Of a DNA stretch of 64,000 nt, positions 37,208-51,415 are shown piece by piece. Numbering within the stretch: the stretch's first letter is position 1; each line of letters starts with the position of its first letter. The DNA is from Nematostella vectensis (Eukaryota; Cnidaria; Anthozoa; Actiniaria; Edwardsiidae): assembly GCF_932526225.1 (NCBI RefSeq), contig NC_064040.1:870001-934000 (forward strand), in the 5' to 3' direction. Under the pieces are notes generated by a model, which saw only the letters and a program-made list of their open reading frames with translations, was not told the DNA's origin and made no database searches. The position numbers and the translations under genes were made by a program.

Positions 37208-40018
37208 AAAAAAAAATAAAGAAAAAAAAATAGGCTATTAGCGGGAATCGAACCCGGGTCGCTGCGTTAGTAGTCAAGTGCCCGCAACGAAAGACTAACG
37301 TGGCATTGCTGAAGGGAATTGTAATGAAAATTACTTTTAATACTATTGGTATCGTAAACTATCCCAAGCAAATTCACCATCGGACTGGAGGTTACATTCG
37401 GGAAAAGCTTCCGGGTTACATTCGGGACTTTGTTTTACAAGTGTAACCTCCAAAAGGTTACAATCGATAATTTTTTTTCCGAATGTAAATTCCAAAAAGT
37501 AACATTCGGAAAATAAAACAGTATACTCGGTAAAAAAGGTATATCAATCTATCGAGCGCTATGCTCTATGTTAGAATCTACTTAATCAAGTTATCCAAGG
37601 AATCTAGTTAGTTCTTGTGTGCATAAAATATGTACAGGATCCTGAACAAAGCATGAGCACATCAAAGATGCTGAGAGTACATAAAAATGTCCCTATACCT
37701 TCTTTTTATGTCATGACACACCAAGAACAGTATAATTAAGTATCGATATTTAAAAAAAAAAAAGAAAAAAAAATAGGCTATCAGCGGGAATCGAACCCGG
37801 GTGGCTGCGGTAGTAGTCAAGTGCCGCAACGAAAGACTAACGTGGCATTGTTGAAGGGAATCGTAATGAAAATTACTTTTAATGCTATTGGTATCGTAAA
37901 CTATCCCAAGCAAAGTCAACATCGGACTGGAGGTTACATTCGGGAAAAGCTTCAGGGTTACATTCGGGAATTTGTTTTACGAGTGTAACCTCCAAAAGGT
38001 TACAATCAATAATTTTTTTTCCGAATGTAAATTCCAAAAAGTAACATTAGGAAAAATAAAACAGTATACTCGGAGAAAAAGGTATATCAATCTATCGAGC
38101 GCTATGCTCTATGTTAGAATCTACTTAATCAAGTTATCCATGGAATCTAGTTAGTTCTTGTGTGCATAAAATATGTACAGGATCCTGAACAAAGCATGAG
38201 CACATCAAAGATGCTGAGAGTACATAAAAATGTCCCTATACCTTCTTTTTATGTCATGACACACCAAGAACAGTATAATTAAGTATCGATATTTAAAAAA
38301 AAAAATAGAAAAAAAAATAGGCTATAAGCGGGAATCGAACCCGGGTCGCTGCGTTAGTAGTCAAGTGCCCGCAACGAAAGACTAACGTGGCATTGTTGAA
38401 GGGAATTATAATGAAAATTACTTTTAATACTATTGGTATCGTAAACTATCCCAAGCAATGTCACCATCGGACTGGAGGTTACATTCGGGAAAAGCTTCAG
38501 GGTTACATTCGGGAATTTGTTTTACGAGTGTAACCTCCAAAAGGTTACAATCGATAATTTTTTTTCCGAATGTAAATTCCAAAAAGTAACATTAGGAAAA
38601 TAAAACAGTATATTCGGAAAAAAAGGTATATCAATCTATCGAGCGCTATGCTCTATGTTAGAATCTACTTAATCAAGTTATCCAAGGAATCTAGTTAGTT
38701 CTTGTGTGCATAAAATATGTACAGGATCCTGAACAAAGCATGAGCACATCAAAGATGCTGAGAGTACATAAAAATGTCCCTATACCTTCTTTTTATGTCA
38801 TGACACACCAAGAACAGTATAATTAAGTATCGATATTTAAAAAAAAATAAAGAAAAAAAAATAGGCTATCAGCGGGAATCGAACCCGGGTGGCTGCGTTA
38901 GTAGTCAAGTGCCCGCAACGAAAGACTAACGTGGCATTGCTGAAGGGAATTGTAATGAAAATTACTTTTAATACTATTGGTATCGTAAACTATCCCAAGC
39001 AAAGTCACCATCCGCCTGGAGGTTACCTTCGGGAAAAGCTTCAGGGTTACATTCGGGAATTTGTTTTACGAGTGCAACCTCCAAAAGGTTACCATCGATA
39101 ATTTTTTTCCGAATGTAAATTCCAAAAAGTATCATTAGGAAAAATAAAACAGTATACTCGGAAAAAAAGGTATATCAATCTATCGAGCGCTATGCTCTAT
39201 GTTAGAATCTACTTAATCAAGTTATCCAAGGAATCTAGTTAGTTCTTGTGCGCATAAAATATGTATAGGATCCTGAACAAAGCATGAACACATCAAAGAT
39301 GCTGAGAGTACATAAAAATGTCCCTATACCTTCTTTGTATGTCATGACACACCAAGAACAGTATAATTAAGTATCGATATTAAAAAAAAAAATAAAGAAA
39401 AAAAAAAAAATAGGCTATCAGCGGGAATCGAACCCGGGTCGCTGCGGTAGTAGTCAAGTGCCCGCAACGAAAGACTAACGTGGCATTGCAGAAGGGAATT
39501 GTAATGAAAATTACTTTTAATACTATTGGTATCGTAAACTATCCCAAGCAAAGTCACCATCGGACTGGAGGTTACATTCGGGAAAAGCTTCAGGGTTACA
39601 TTCGGGAATTTGTTTTACGAGTGCAACCTCCAAAAGGTTACCATCGATAACTTTTTTCCGAATGTAAATTCCAAAAAGTAACATTAGGAAAAATAAAACA
39701 GTATACTCGGAAAAAAAGGTATATCAATCTATCGAGCGCTATGCTCTATGTTAGAATCTACTTAATCAAGTTATCCAAGGAATCTAGTTAGTTCTTGTGT
39801 GCATAAAATATGTACAGGATCCTGAACAAAGCATGAGCACATCAAAGATTCTGAGAGTACATAAAAATGTCCCTATACCTTCTTTTTATGTCATGACACA
39901 CCAAGAACAGTATAATTAAGTATCGATATTAAAAAAAAAAAATTAAAGAAAAAAAAAGGCTATCAGAGGGAATCGAACCCGGGTCGCTGCGTTAGTAGTC
40001 AAGTGCCCGCAACGAAAG

Positions 40019-40146
40019 ACTAACGTGGCATTACCGAAGGGAATTGTAATGAAAATTACTTTTAATACAATTGGTATCGTAAACTAACGTGGCATTACTG
40101 AAGGGAATTGTAATGAAAATTACTTTTAATACTATTGGTATCGTAA
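40019..40146. repeat. 64-bp tandem duplication, copy 7
   Basis: Halves at 40019-40082 and 40083-40146. Counterpart of 24018 at offset 16,001. It carries a private TTACCGAAGG in the left half and lacks the TTTTTATAC change of its partner. Confidence 0.95.
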
Positions 40147-41124
40147 ACTATCCCAAGCAAAGTCACCATCGGACTGGAGGTTACATTCGGGAAAAGCTTC
40201 AGGGTTACATTCGGGAATTTGTTTTACGAGTGTAACCTCCAAAATGTTACAATCGATAATTTTTTTTCCGAATGTAAATTCCAAAAAGTAACATTAGGAA
40301 AAATAAAACAGTATACTCGGATAAAAGGTATATCAATTTATCGAGCGCTATGCTCTATGTTAGAATCTACTTAATCAAGTTAACTAAGGAATCTAGTTAG
40401 TTCTTGTGTGTATAAAATATGTACAGGATCCTGAACAAAGCATGAGCACATCAAAGATGCTGAGAGTACATAAAAATGTCCGTATACCTTCTTTTTATGT
40501 CATGACACACCAAGAACAGTATAATTAAGTATCGATATTACAAAAAAAAAAATAAAGAAAAAAAATAGGCTATCAGCGGGAATCGAACCCGGGTCGCTAC
40601 GTTAGTAGTCAAGTGCCCGCAACGAAAGACTAACGTGGCATTGCTGAAGGGAATTGTAATGAAAATTACTTTTAATACTATTGGTATCGTAAACTATCCC
40701 AAGCAAAGTCACCATCAGACTGGAGGTTACATTCGGGAAAAGCTTCAGGGTTACATTCGGGAATTTGTTTTACGAGGGTAACCTCCAAAAGGTTACAATC
40801 GATAATTTTTTTTCCGAATGTAAATTCCAAAAAGTAACATTAGGAAAAATAAAACAGTATACTCGGAAAAAAAGGTATATCAATCTATCGAGCGCTATGC
40901 TCTATGTTAGAATCTACTTAATCAAGTTATCCAAGGAATCTAGTTAGTTCTTGTGTGCATAAAATATGTACAGGATCCTGAACAAAGCATGAGCACATCA
41001 AAGATGCTGAGAGTACATAAAAATGTCCCTATACCTTCTTTTTATGTCATGACACACCAAGAACAGTATAATTAAGTATCGATATTTAAAAAAAAAATAA
41101 AGAAAAAAAAATAGGCTATCAGCG

Positions 41125-41680
41125 GGAATGCAACCCGGGTCGCTGCGTTAGTAGTCAAGTGTCCGCAACGAAAGAATAACGTGGCATTGCTGAAGGGAAT
41201 TGTAATGAAAATTACTTTTAATACTATTGGTATCGTAAACTATCCCAAGCAAAGTCACCATCGGACTGGAGGTTACATTCGGGAAAAGCTTCAGGGTTAC
41301 ATTCGGGAATTTGTTTTACGAGTGTAACCTCCAAAAGGTTACAATCGATAATTTTTTTTTGGAATGTAAATTCCAAAAAGTAACATTAGGAAAAATAAAA
41401 CAGTATACTCGGAAAAAAGGTATATCAATCTATCGAGCGCTATGCTCTATGTTAGAATCTACTTAATCAAGTTATCCAAGAAATCTAGTTAGTTCTTGTG
41501 TGCATAAAATATGTGCAGTATCCTGAACAAAGCATGAGCACATCAAAGATGCTGAGAGTACATAAAAATGTCCCTATACCTTCTTTTTATGTCATGACAC
41601 ACCAAGAACAGTATAATTAAGTATCGATATTTAAAAAAAAAATAAAGAAAAAAAAATAGGCTATCAGCGGGAATGCAACC
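41125..41680 (-). other. Pair of GC-swapped B-boxes (41125-41135, 41670-41680)
   Basis: Fifth pair, the counterpart of the 25124 pair at offset 16,001, with the same GTATCC landmark loss (41518). Confidence 0.9.
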
Positions 41681-42175
41681 CGGGTCGCTGCGTTAGTAGT
41701 CAAGTGTCCGCAACGAAAGACTAACGTGGCATTGCTGAAGGGAATTGTAATGAAAATTACTTTTAATACTATTGGTATCGTAAACTATCCCAAGCAAAGT
41801 CACCATCGGACTGGAGGTTACATTCGGGAAAAGCTTCAGGGTTACATTCGGGAATTTGTTTTACGAGTGTAACCTCCAAAAGGTTACAATCGATAATTTT
41901 TTTTTGGAATGTAAATTCCAAAAAGTAACATTAGGAAAAATAAAACAGTATACTCGGAAAAAAGGTATATCAATCTATCGAGCGCTATGCTCTATGTTAG
42001 AATCTACTTAATCAAGTTATCCAAGAAATCTAGTTAGTTCTTGTGTGCATAAAATATGTGCAGGATCCTGAACAAAGCATGAGCACATCAAAGATGCTGA
42101 GAGTACATAAAAATGTCCCTATACCTTCTTTTTATGTCATGACACACCAAGAACAGTATAATTAAGTATCGATAT

Positions 42176-44351
42176 TTAAAAAAAAAATAAAGAAAAAAAA
42201 TAGGCTATCAGCGGGAATCGAACCCGGGTCGCTGCGTTAGTAGTCAAGTGCCCGCAACGAAAGACTAACGTGGCATTGCTGAAGGGAATTGTAATGAAAA
42301 TTACTTTTAATACTATTGGTATCGTAAACTATCCCAAGCAAAGTCACCATCGGACTGGAGGTTACATTCGGGAAAAGCTTCCGGGTTACATTCGGGACTT
42401 TGTTTTACAAGTGTAACCTCCAAAAGGTTACAATCGATAATTTTTTTTTCCGAATGTAAATTCCAAAAAGTAACATTAGGAAAATAAAACAGTATACTCG
42501 GTAAAAAAGGTATATCAATCTATCGAGCGCTATGCTCTATGTTAGAATCTACTTAATCAAGTTATCCAAGGAATCTAGTTAGTTCTTGTGTGCATAAAAT
42601 ATGTACAGGATCCTGAACAAAGCATGAGCACATCAAAGATGCTGAGAGTACATAAAAATGTCCCTATACCTTCTTTTTATGTCATGACACACCAAGAACA
42701 GTATAATTAAGTATCGATATTTAAAAAAAAAAAGAAAAAAAAATAGGCTATCAGCGGGAATCGAACCCGGGTGGCTGCGGTAGTAGTCAAGTGCCGCAAC
42801 GAAAGACTAACGTGGCATTGTTGAAGGGAATCGTAATGAAAATTACTTTTAATGCTATTGGTATCGTAAACTATCCCAAGCAAAGTCAACATCGGACTGG
42901 AGGTTACATTCGGGAAAAGCTTCAGGGTTACATTCGGGAATTTGTTTTACGAGTGTAACCTCCAAAAGGTTACAATCAATAATTTTTTTTTCGAATGTAA
43001 ATTCCAAAAAGTAACATTAGGAAAAATAAAACAGTATACTCGGAGAAAAAGGTATATCAATCTATCGAGCGCTATGCTCTATGTTAGAATCTACTTAATC
43101 AAGTTATCCAAGGAATCTAGTTAGTTCTTGTGTGCATAAAATATGTACAGGATCCTGAACAAAGCATGAGCACATCAAAGATGCTGAGAGTACATAAAAA
43201 TGTCCCTATACCTTCTTTTTATGTCATGACACACCAAGAACAGTATAATTAAGTATCGATATTTAAAAAAAAAATAAAGAAAAAAAAATAGGCTATCAGC
43301 GGGAATCGAACCCGGGTCGCTGCGTTAGTAGTCAAGTGCCCGCAACGAAAGATTAACGTGGCATTGCTGAAGGGAATTGTAATGAAAATTACTTTTAATA
43401 CTATTGGTATCGTAAACTATCCCAAGCAAAGTCACCATCGGACTGGAGGTTACATTCGGGAAAAGCTTCCGGGTTACATTCGGGACTTTGTTTTACAAGT
43501 GTAACCTCCAAAAGGTTACAATCGATAATTTTTTTTCCGAATGTAAATTCCAAAAAGTAACATTAGGAAAATAAAACAGTATACTCGGTAAAAAAGGTAT
43601 ATCAATCTATCGAGCGCTATGCTCTATGTTAGAATCTACTTAATCAAGTTATCCAAGGAATCTAGTTAGTTCTTGTGTGCATAAAATATGTACAGGATCC
43701 TGAACAAAGCATGAGCACATCAAAGATGCTGAGAGTACATAAAAATGTCCCTATACCTTCTTTTTATGTCATGACACACCAAGAACAGTATAATTAAGTA
43801 TCGATATTTAAAAAAAAAAAAGAAAAAAAAATAGGCTATCAGCGGGAATCGAACCCGGGTGGCTGCGGTAGTAGTCAAGTGCCGCAACAAAAGACTAACG
43901 TGGCATTGTTGAAGGGAATCGTAATGAAAATTACTTTCAATGCTATTGGTATCGTAAACTATCCCAAGCAAAGTCAACATCGGACTGGAGGTTACATTCG
44001 GGAAAAGCTTCAGGGTTACATTCGGGAATTTGTTTTACGAGTGTAACCTCCAAAAGGTTACAATCGATAATTTGTTTTTGGAATGTAAATTCCAAAAAGT
44101 AACATTAGGAAAAATAAAACAGTATACTCGGAAAAAAGGTATATCAATCTATCGAGCGCTATGCTCTATGTTAGAATCTACTTAATCAAGTTATCCAAGA
44201 AATCTAGTTAGTTCTTGTGTGCATAAAATATGTGCAGGATCCTGAACAAAGCATGAGCACATCAAAGATGCTGAGAGTACATAAAAATGTCCCTATACCT
44301 TCTTTTTATGTCATGACACACCAAGAACAGTATAATTAAGTATCGATATTT
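42176..44351. repeat. Satellite units 42.2-44.3 kb (four units)
   Basis: Landmarks 42608, 43150, 43695 and 44237 (chimeric). Units with GCTTCCGGGTTAC/GGGACTTTG alternate with TGGCTGCGG units; the pair 42608/43150 recurs at 44782/45324 (offset 2174). TTTTTTTTTCGAATG in place of TTTTTTTTCCGAATG marks 42988, 45162 and 48966. Confidence 0.85.
43814..44237. repeat. Chimeric satellite unit 2
   Basis: The left part is the TGGCTGCGGTAG, GTGCCGCAAC type including CAACATCGG at 43976; the right part from about 44066 has GATAATTTGTTTTTGGAATG and CCAAGAAATC. The switch lies between 43980 and 44066, a different place from chimeric unit 1. Confidence 0.8.
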
Positions 44352-47300
44352 AAAAAAAAAATAAAGAAAAAAAATAGGCTATCAGCGGGAATCGAACCCG
44401 GGTCGCTGCGTTAGTAGTCAAGTGCCCGCAACGAAAGACTAACGTGGCATTGCTGAAGGGAATTGTAATGAAAATTACTTTTAATACTATTGGTATCGTA
44501 AACTATCCCAAGCAAAGTCACCATCGGACTGGAGGTTACATTCGGGAAAAGCTTCCGGGTTACATTCGGGACTTTGTTTTACAAGTGTAACCTCCAAAAG
44601 GTTACAATCGATAATTTTTTTTTCCGAATGTAAATTCCAAAAAGTAACATTAGGAAAATAAAACAGTATACTCGGTAAAAAAGGTATATCAATCTATCGA
44701 GCGCTATGCTCTATGTTAGAATCTACTTAATCAAGTTATCCAAGGAATCTAGTTAGTTCTTGTGTGCATAAAATATGTACAGGATCCTGAACAAAGCATG
44801 AGCACATCAAAGATGCTGAGAGTACATAAAAATGTCCCTATACCTTCTTTTTATGTCATGACACACCAAGAACAGTATAATTAAGTATCGATATTTAAAA
44901 AAAAAAAGAAAAAAAAATAGGCTATCAGCGGGAATCGAACCCGGGTGGCTGCGGTAGTAGTCAAGTGCCGCAACGAAAGACTAACGTGGCATTGTTGAAG
45001 GGAATCGTAATGAAAATTACTTTTAATGCTATTGGTATCGTAAACTATCCCAAGCAAAGTCAACATCGGACTGGAGGTTACATTCGGGAAAAGCTTCAGG
45101 GTTACATTCGGGAATTTGTTTTACGAGTGTAACCTCCAAAAGGTTACAATCAATAATTTTTTTTTCGAATGTAAATTCCAAAAAGTAACATTAGGAAAAA
45201 TAAAACAGTATACTCGGAGAAAAAGGTATATCAATCTATCGAGCGCTATTCTCTATGTTAGAATCTACTTAATCAAGTTATCCAAGGAATCTAGTTAGTT
45301 CTTGTGTGCATAAAATATGTACAGGATCCTGAACAAAGCATGAGCACATCAAAGATGCTGAGAGTACATAAAAATGTCCCTATACCTTCTTTTTATGTCA
45401 TGACACACCAAGAACAGTATAATTAAGTATCGATATTTAAAAAAAAATAAAGAAAAAAAATAGGCTATCAGCGGGAATCGAACCCGGGTCGCTGCGTTTG
45501 TAGTCAAGTGCCCGCAACGAAAGACTAACGTGGCATTGTTGAAGGGAATTATAATGAAAATTACTTTTAATACTATTGGTATCGTAAACTATCCCAAGCA
45601 ATGTCACCATCGGACTGGAGGTTACATTCGGGAAAAGCTTCAGGGTTACATTCGGGAATTTGTTTTACGAGTGTAACCTCCAAAAGGTTACAATCGATAA
45701 TTTTTTTTCCGAATGTAAATTCCAAAAAGTAACATTAGGAAAATAAAACAGTATACTCGGAAAAAAAGGTATATCAATCTATCGAGCGCTATGCTCTATG
45801 TTAGAATCTACTTAATCAAGTTATCCAAGGAATCTAGTTAGTTCTTGTGTGCATAAAATATGTACAGGATCCTGAACAAAGCATGAGCACATCAAAGATG
45901 CTGAGAGTACATAAAAATGTCCCTATACCTTCTTTTTATGTCATGACACACCAAGAACAGTATAATTAAGTATCGATATTTAAAAAAAAATAAAGAAAAA
46001 AAAATAGGCTATCAGCGGGAATCGAACCCGGGTCGCTGCGTTAGTAGTCAAGTGCCCGCAACGAAAGACTAACGTGGCATTGCTGAAGGGAATTGTAATG
46101 AAAATTACTTTTAATACTATTGGTATCGTAAACTATCCCAAGCAAAGTCACCATCGGACTGGAGGTTACATTCGGGAAAAGCTTCCGGGTTACATTCGGG
46201 ACTTTGTTTTACAAGTGTAACCTCCAAAAGGTTACAATCGATAATTTTTTTTCCGAATGTAAATTCCAAAAAGTAACATTAGGAAAATAAAACAGTATAC
46301 TCGGTAAAAAAGGTATATCAATCTATCGAGCGCTATGCTCTATGTTAGAATCTACTTAATCAAGTTATCCAAGGAATCTAGTTAGTTCTTGTGTGCATAA
46401 AATATGTACAGGATCCTGAACAAAGCATGAGCACATCAAAGATGCTGAGAGTACATAAAAATGTCCCTATACCTTCTTTTTATGTCATGACACACCAAGA
46501 ACAGTATAATTAAGTATCGATATTTAAAAAAAAAAAAGAAAAAAAATAGGCTATCAGCGGGAATCGAACCCGGGTGGCTGCGGTAGTAGTCAAGTGCCGC
46601 AACAAAAGACTAACGTGGCATTGTTGAAGGGAATCGTAATGAAAATTACTTTTAATGCTATTGGTATCGTAAACTATCCCAAGCAAAGTCAACATCGGAC
46701 TGGAGGTTACATTCGGGAAAAGCTTCAGGGTTACATTCGGGAATTTGTTTTACGAGTGTAACCTCCAAAAGGTTACAATCAATAATTTTTTTTCCGAATG
46801 TAAATTCCAAAAAGTAACATAAGGAAAAATAAAACAGTATACTCGGAGAAAAAGGTATATCAATCTATCGAGCGCTATGCTCTATGTTAGAATCTACTTA
46901 ATCAAGTTATCCATGGAATCTAGTTAGTTCTTGTGTGCATAAAATATGTACAGGATCCTGAACAAAGCATGAGCACATCAAAGATGCTGAGAGTACATAA
47001 AAATGTCCCTATACCTTCTTTTTATGTCATGACACACCAAGAACAGTATAATTAAGTATCGATATTTTAAAAAAAATAAAGAAAAAAAAATAGGCTATAA
47101 GCGGGAATCGAACCCGGGTCGCTGCGTTAGTAGTCAAGTGCCCGCAACGAAAGACTAACGTGGCATTGTTGAAGGGAATTATAATGAAAATTACTTTTAA
47201 TACTATTGGTATCGTAAACTATCCCAAGCAATGTCACCATCGGACTTGAGGTTACATTCGGGAAAAGCTTCAGGGTTACATTCGGGAATTTGTTTTACGA

Positions 47301-47611
47301 GTGTAACCTCCAAAAGGTTACAATCGATAATTTTTTTTCCGAATGTAAATTCCAAAAAGTAACATTAGGAATATAAAACAGTATACTCGGAAAAAAAGGT
47401 ATATCAATCTATCGAGCGCTATGCTCTATGTTAGAATCTACTTAATCAAGTTATCCAAGGAATCTAGTTAGTTCTTGTGTGCATAAAATATGTACAGGAT
47501 CCTGAACAAAGCATGAGCACATCAAAGATGCTGAGAGTACATAAAAATGTCCCTATACCTTCTTTTTATGTCATGACACACCAAGAACAGTATAATTAAG
47601 TATCGATATTT
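44352..47611. repeat. Six-unit higher-order block J, first copy
   Basis: Landmarks 44782, 45324, 45867, 46411, 46953 and 47497. It recurs at 48155-51415 with offset 3804-3805. Shared rare features: AACATAAGG (near 46815 and 50620), GGAATATAAAAC (near 47368 and 51174), and CCATGGAATC. Confidence 0.9.
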
Positions 47612-48154
47612 AAAAAAAAATAAAGAAAAAAAAATAGGCTATCAGCGGGAATCGAACCCGGGTCGCTGCGTTAGTAGTCAAGTGCCCGCAACGAAAGACT
47701 AACGTGGCATTGCTGAAGGGAATTGTAATGAAAATTACTTTTAATACTATTGGTATCGTAAACTATCCCAAGCAAAGTCACCATCAGACTGGAGGTTACA
47801 TTGGGGAAAAGCTTCAGGGTTACATTCGGGAATTTGTTTTACGAGGGTAACCTCCAAAAGGTTACAATCGATAATTTTTTTTCCGAATGTAAATTCCAAA
47901 AAGTAACATTAGGAAAAATAAAACAGTATACTCGGAAAAAAGGTATATCAATCTATCGAGCGCTATGCTCTATGTTAGAATCTACTTAATCAAGTTATCC
48001 AAGGAATCTAGTTAGTTCTTGTGTGCATAAAATATGTACAGGATCCTGAACAAAGCATGAGCACATCAAAGATGCTGAGAGTACATAAAAATGTCCCTAT
48101 ACCTTCTTTTTATGTCATGACACACCAAGAACAGTATAATTAAGTATCGATATT
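47612..48154. repeat. Single unit between the two J copies
   Basis: Landmark 48041. It has CATCAGACTGG and TTTTACGAGGG, the type that elsewhere follows a long unit, and a private TACATTGGGG at 47800. Confidence 0.85.
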
Positions 48155-51100
48155 TAAAAAAAAAATAAAGAAAAAAAATAGGCTATCAGCGGGAATCGAA
48201 CCCGGGTCGCTGCGTTAGTAGTCAAGTGCCCGCAACGAAAGACTAACGTGGCATTGCTGAAGGGAATTGTAATGAAAATTACTTTTAATACTATTGGTAT
48301 CGTAAACTATCCCAAGCAAAGTCACCATCGGACTGGAGGTTACATTCGGGAAAAGCTTCCGGGTTACATTCGGGACTTTGTTTTACAAGTGTAACCTCCA
48401 AAAGGTTACAATCGATAATTTTTTTTTCCGAATGTAAATTCCAAAAAGTAACATTAGGAAAATAAAACAGTATACTCGGTAAAAAAGGTATATCAATCTA
48501 TCGAGCGCTATGCTCTATGTTAGAATCTACTTAATCAAGTTATCCAAGGAATCTAGTTAGTTCTTGTGTGCATAAAATATGTACAGGATCCTGAACAAAG
48601 CATGAGCACATCAAAGATGCTGAGAGTACATAAAAATGTCCCTATACCTTCTTTTTATGTCATGACACACCAAGAACAGTATAATTAAGTATCGATATTT
48701 AAAAAAAAAAAGAAAAAAAAATAGGCTATCAGCGGGAATCGAACCCGGGTGGCTGCGGTAGTAGTCAAGTGCCGCAACGAAAGACTAACGTGGCATTGTT
48801 GAAGGGAATCGTAATGAAAATTACTTTTAATGCTATTGGTATCGTAAACTATCCCAAGCAAAGTCAACATCGGACTGGAGGTTACATTCGGGAAAAGCTT
48901 CAGGGTTACATTCGGGAATTTGTTTTACGAGTGTAACCTCCAAAAGGTTACAATCAATAATTTTTTTTTCGAATGTAAATTCCAAAAAGTAACATTAGGA
49001 AAAATAAAACAGTATACTCGGAGAAAAAGGTATATCAATCTATCGAGCGCTATGCTCTATGTTAGAATCTACTTAATCAAGTTATCCAAGGAATCTAGTT
49101 AGTTCTTGTGTGCATAAAATATGTACAGGATCCTGAACAAAGCATGAGCACATCAAAGATGCTGAGAGTACATAAAAATGTCCCTATACCTTCTTTTTAT
49201 GTCATGACACACCAAGAACAGTATAATTAAGTATCGATATTTAAAAAAAAATAAAGAAAAAAAATAGGCTATCAGCGGGAATCGAACCCGGGTCGCTGCG
49301 TTTGTAGTCAAGTGCCCGCAACGAAAGACTAACGTGGCATTGTTGAAGGGAATTATAATGAAAATTACTTTTAATACTATTGGTATCGTAAACTATCCCA
49401 AGCAATGTCACCATCGGACTGGAGGTTACATTCGGGAAAAGCTTCAGGGTTACATTCGGGAATTTGTTTTACGAGTGTAACCTCCAAAAGGTTACAATCG
49501 ATAATTTTTTTTCCGAATGTAAATTCCAAAAAGTAACATTAGGAAAATAAAACAGTATACTCGGAAAAAAAGGTATATCAATCTATCGAGCGCTATGCTC
49601 TATGTTAGAATCTACTTAATCAAGTTATCCAAGGAATCTAGTTAGTTCTTGTGTGCATAAAATATGTACAGGATCCTGAACAAAGCATGAGCACATCAAA
49701 GATGCTGAGAGTACATAAAAATGTCCCTATACCTTCTTTTTATGTCATGACACACCAAGAACAGTATAATTAAGTATCGATATTTAAAAAAAAATAAAGA
49801 AAAAAAAATAGGCTATCAGCGGGAATCGAACCCGGGTCGCTGCGTTAGTAGTCAAGTGCCCGCAACGAAAGACTAACGTGGCATTGCTGAAGGGAATTGT
49901 AATGAAAATTACTTTTAATACTATTGGTATCGTAAACTATCCCAAGCAAAGTCACCATCGGACTGGAGGTTACATTCGGGAAAAGCTTCCGGGTTACATT
50001 CGGGACTTTGTTTTACAAGTGTAACCTCCAAAAGGTTACAATCGATAATTTTTTTTCCGAATGTAAATTCCAAAAAGTAACATTAGGAAAATAAAACAGT
50101 ATACTCGGTAAAAAAGGTATATCAATCTATCGAGCGCTATGCTCTATGTTAGAATCTACTTAATCAAGTTATCCAAGGAATCTAGTTAGTTCTTGTGTGC
50201 ATAAAATATGTACAGGATCCTGAACAAAGCATGAGCACATCAAAGATGCTGAGAGTACATAAAAATGTCCCTATACCTTCTTTTTATGTCATGACACACC
50301 AAGAACAGTATAATTAAGTATCGATATTTAAAAAAAAAAAAGAAAAAAAAATAGGCTATCAGCGGGAATCGAACCCGGGTGGCTGCGGTAGTAGTCAAGT
50401 GCCGCAACAAAAGACTAACGTGGCATTGTTGAAGGGAATCGTAATGAAAATTACTTTTAATGCTATTGGTATCGTAAACTATCCCAAGCAAAGTCAACAT
50501 CGGACTGGAGGTTACATTCGGGAAAAGCTTCAGGGTTACATTCGGGAATTTGTTTTACGAGTGTAACCTCCAAAAGGTTACAATCAATAATTTTTTTTCC
50601 GAATGTAAATTCCAAAAAGTAACATAAGGAAAAATAAAACAGTATACTCGGAGAAAAAGGTATATCAATCTATCGAGCGCTATGCTCTATGTTAGAATCT
50701 ACTTAATCAAGTTATCCATGGAATCTAGTTAGTTCTTGTGTGCATAAAATATGTACAGGATCCTGAACAAAGCATGAGCACATCAAAGATGCTGAGAGTA
50801 CATAAAAATGTCCCTATACCTTCTTTTTATGTCATGACACACCAAGAACAGTATAATTAAGTATCGATATTTAAAAAAAAATAAAGAAAAAAAAATAGGC
50901 TATAAGCGGGAATCGAACCCGGGTCGCTGCGTTAGTAGTCAAGTGCCCGCAACGAAAGACTAACGTGGCATTGTTGAAGGGAATTATAATGAAAATTACT
51001 TTTAATACTATTGGTATCGTAAACTATCCCAAGCAATGTCACCATCGGACTAGAGGTTACATTCGGGAAAAGCTTCAGGGTTACATTCGGGAATTTGTTT

Positions 51101-51415
51101 TACGAGTGTAACCTCCAAAAGGTTACAATCGATAATTTTTTTTCCGAATGTAAATTCCAAAAAGTAACATTAGGAATATAAAACAGTATACTCGGAAAAA
51201 AAGGTATATCAATCTATCGAGCGCTATGCTCTATGTTAGAATCTACTTAATCAAGTTATCCAAGGAATCTAGTTAGTTCTTGTGTGCATAAAATATGTAC
51301 AGGATCCTGAACAAAGCATGAGCACATCAAAGATGCTGAGAGTACATAAAAATGTCCCTATACCTTCTTTTTATGTCATGACACACCAAGAACAGTATAA
51401 TTAAGTATCGATATT
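48155..51415. repeat. Six-unit higher-order block J, second copy
   Basis: Landmarks 48586, 49128, 49671, 50215, 50758 and 51302. Very similar to 44352-47611; GGACTAGAGG near 51049 here corresponds to GGACTTGAGG near 47243. Confidence 0.9.

Larger units (their letters stand above)
37208..42175. repeat. Higher-order block G, second copy (nine units)
   Basis: Landmarks 37637, 38180, 38724, 39268, 39817, 40426 (long), 40973, 41518 (GTATCC) and 42063. Offset from the first copy is 15,996-15,997 up to 39268 and 16,001 afterwards, because of a longer A-tract near 39381-39410. The shared loss of GGATCC is strong evidence of common descent. Confidence 0.92.
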
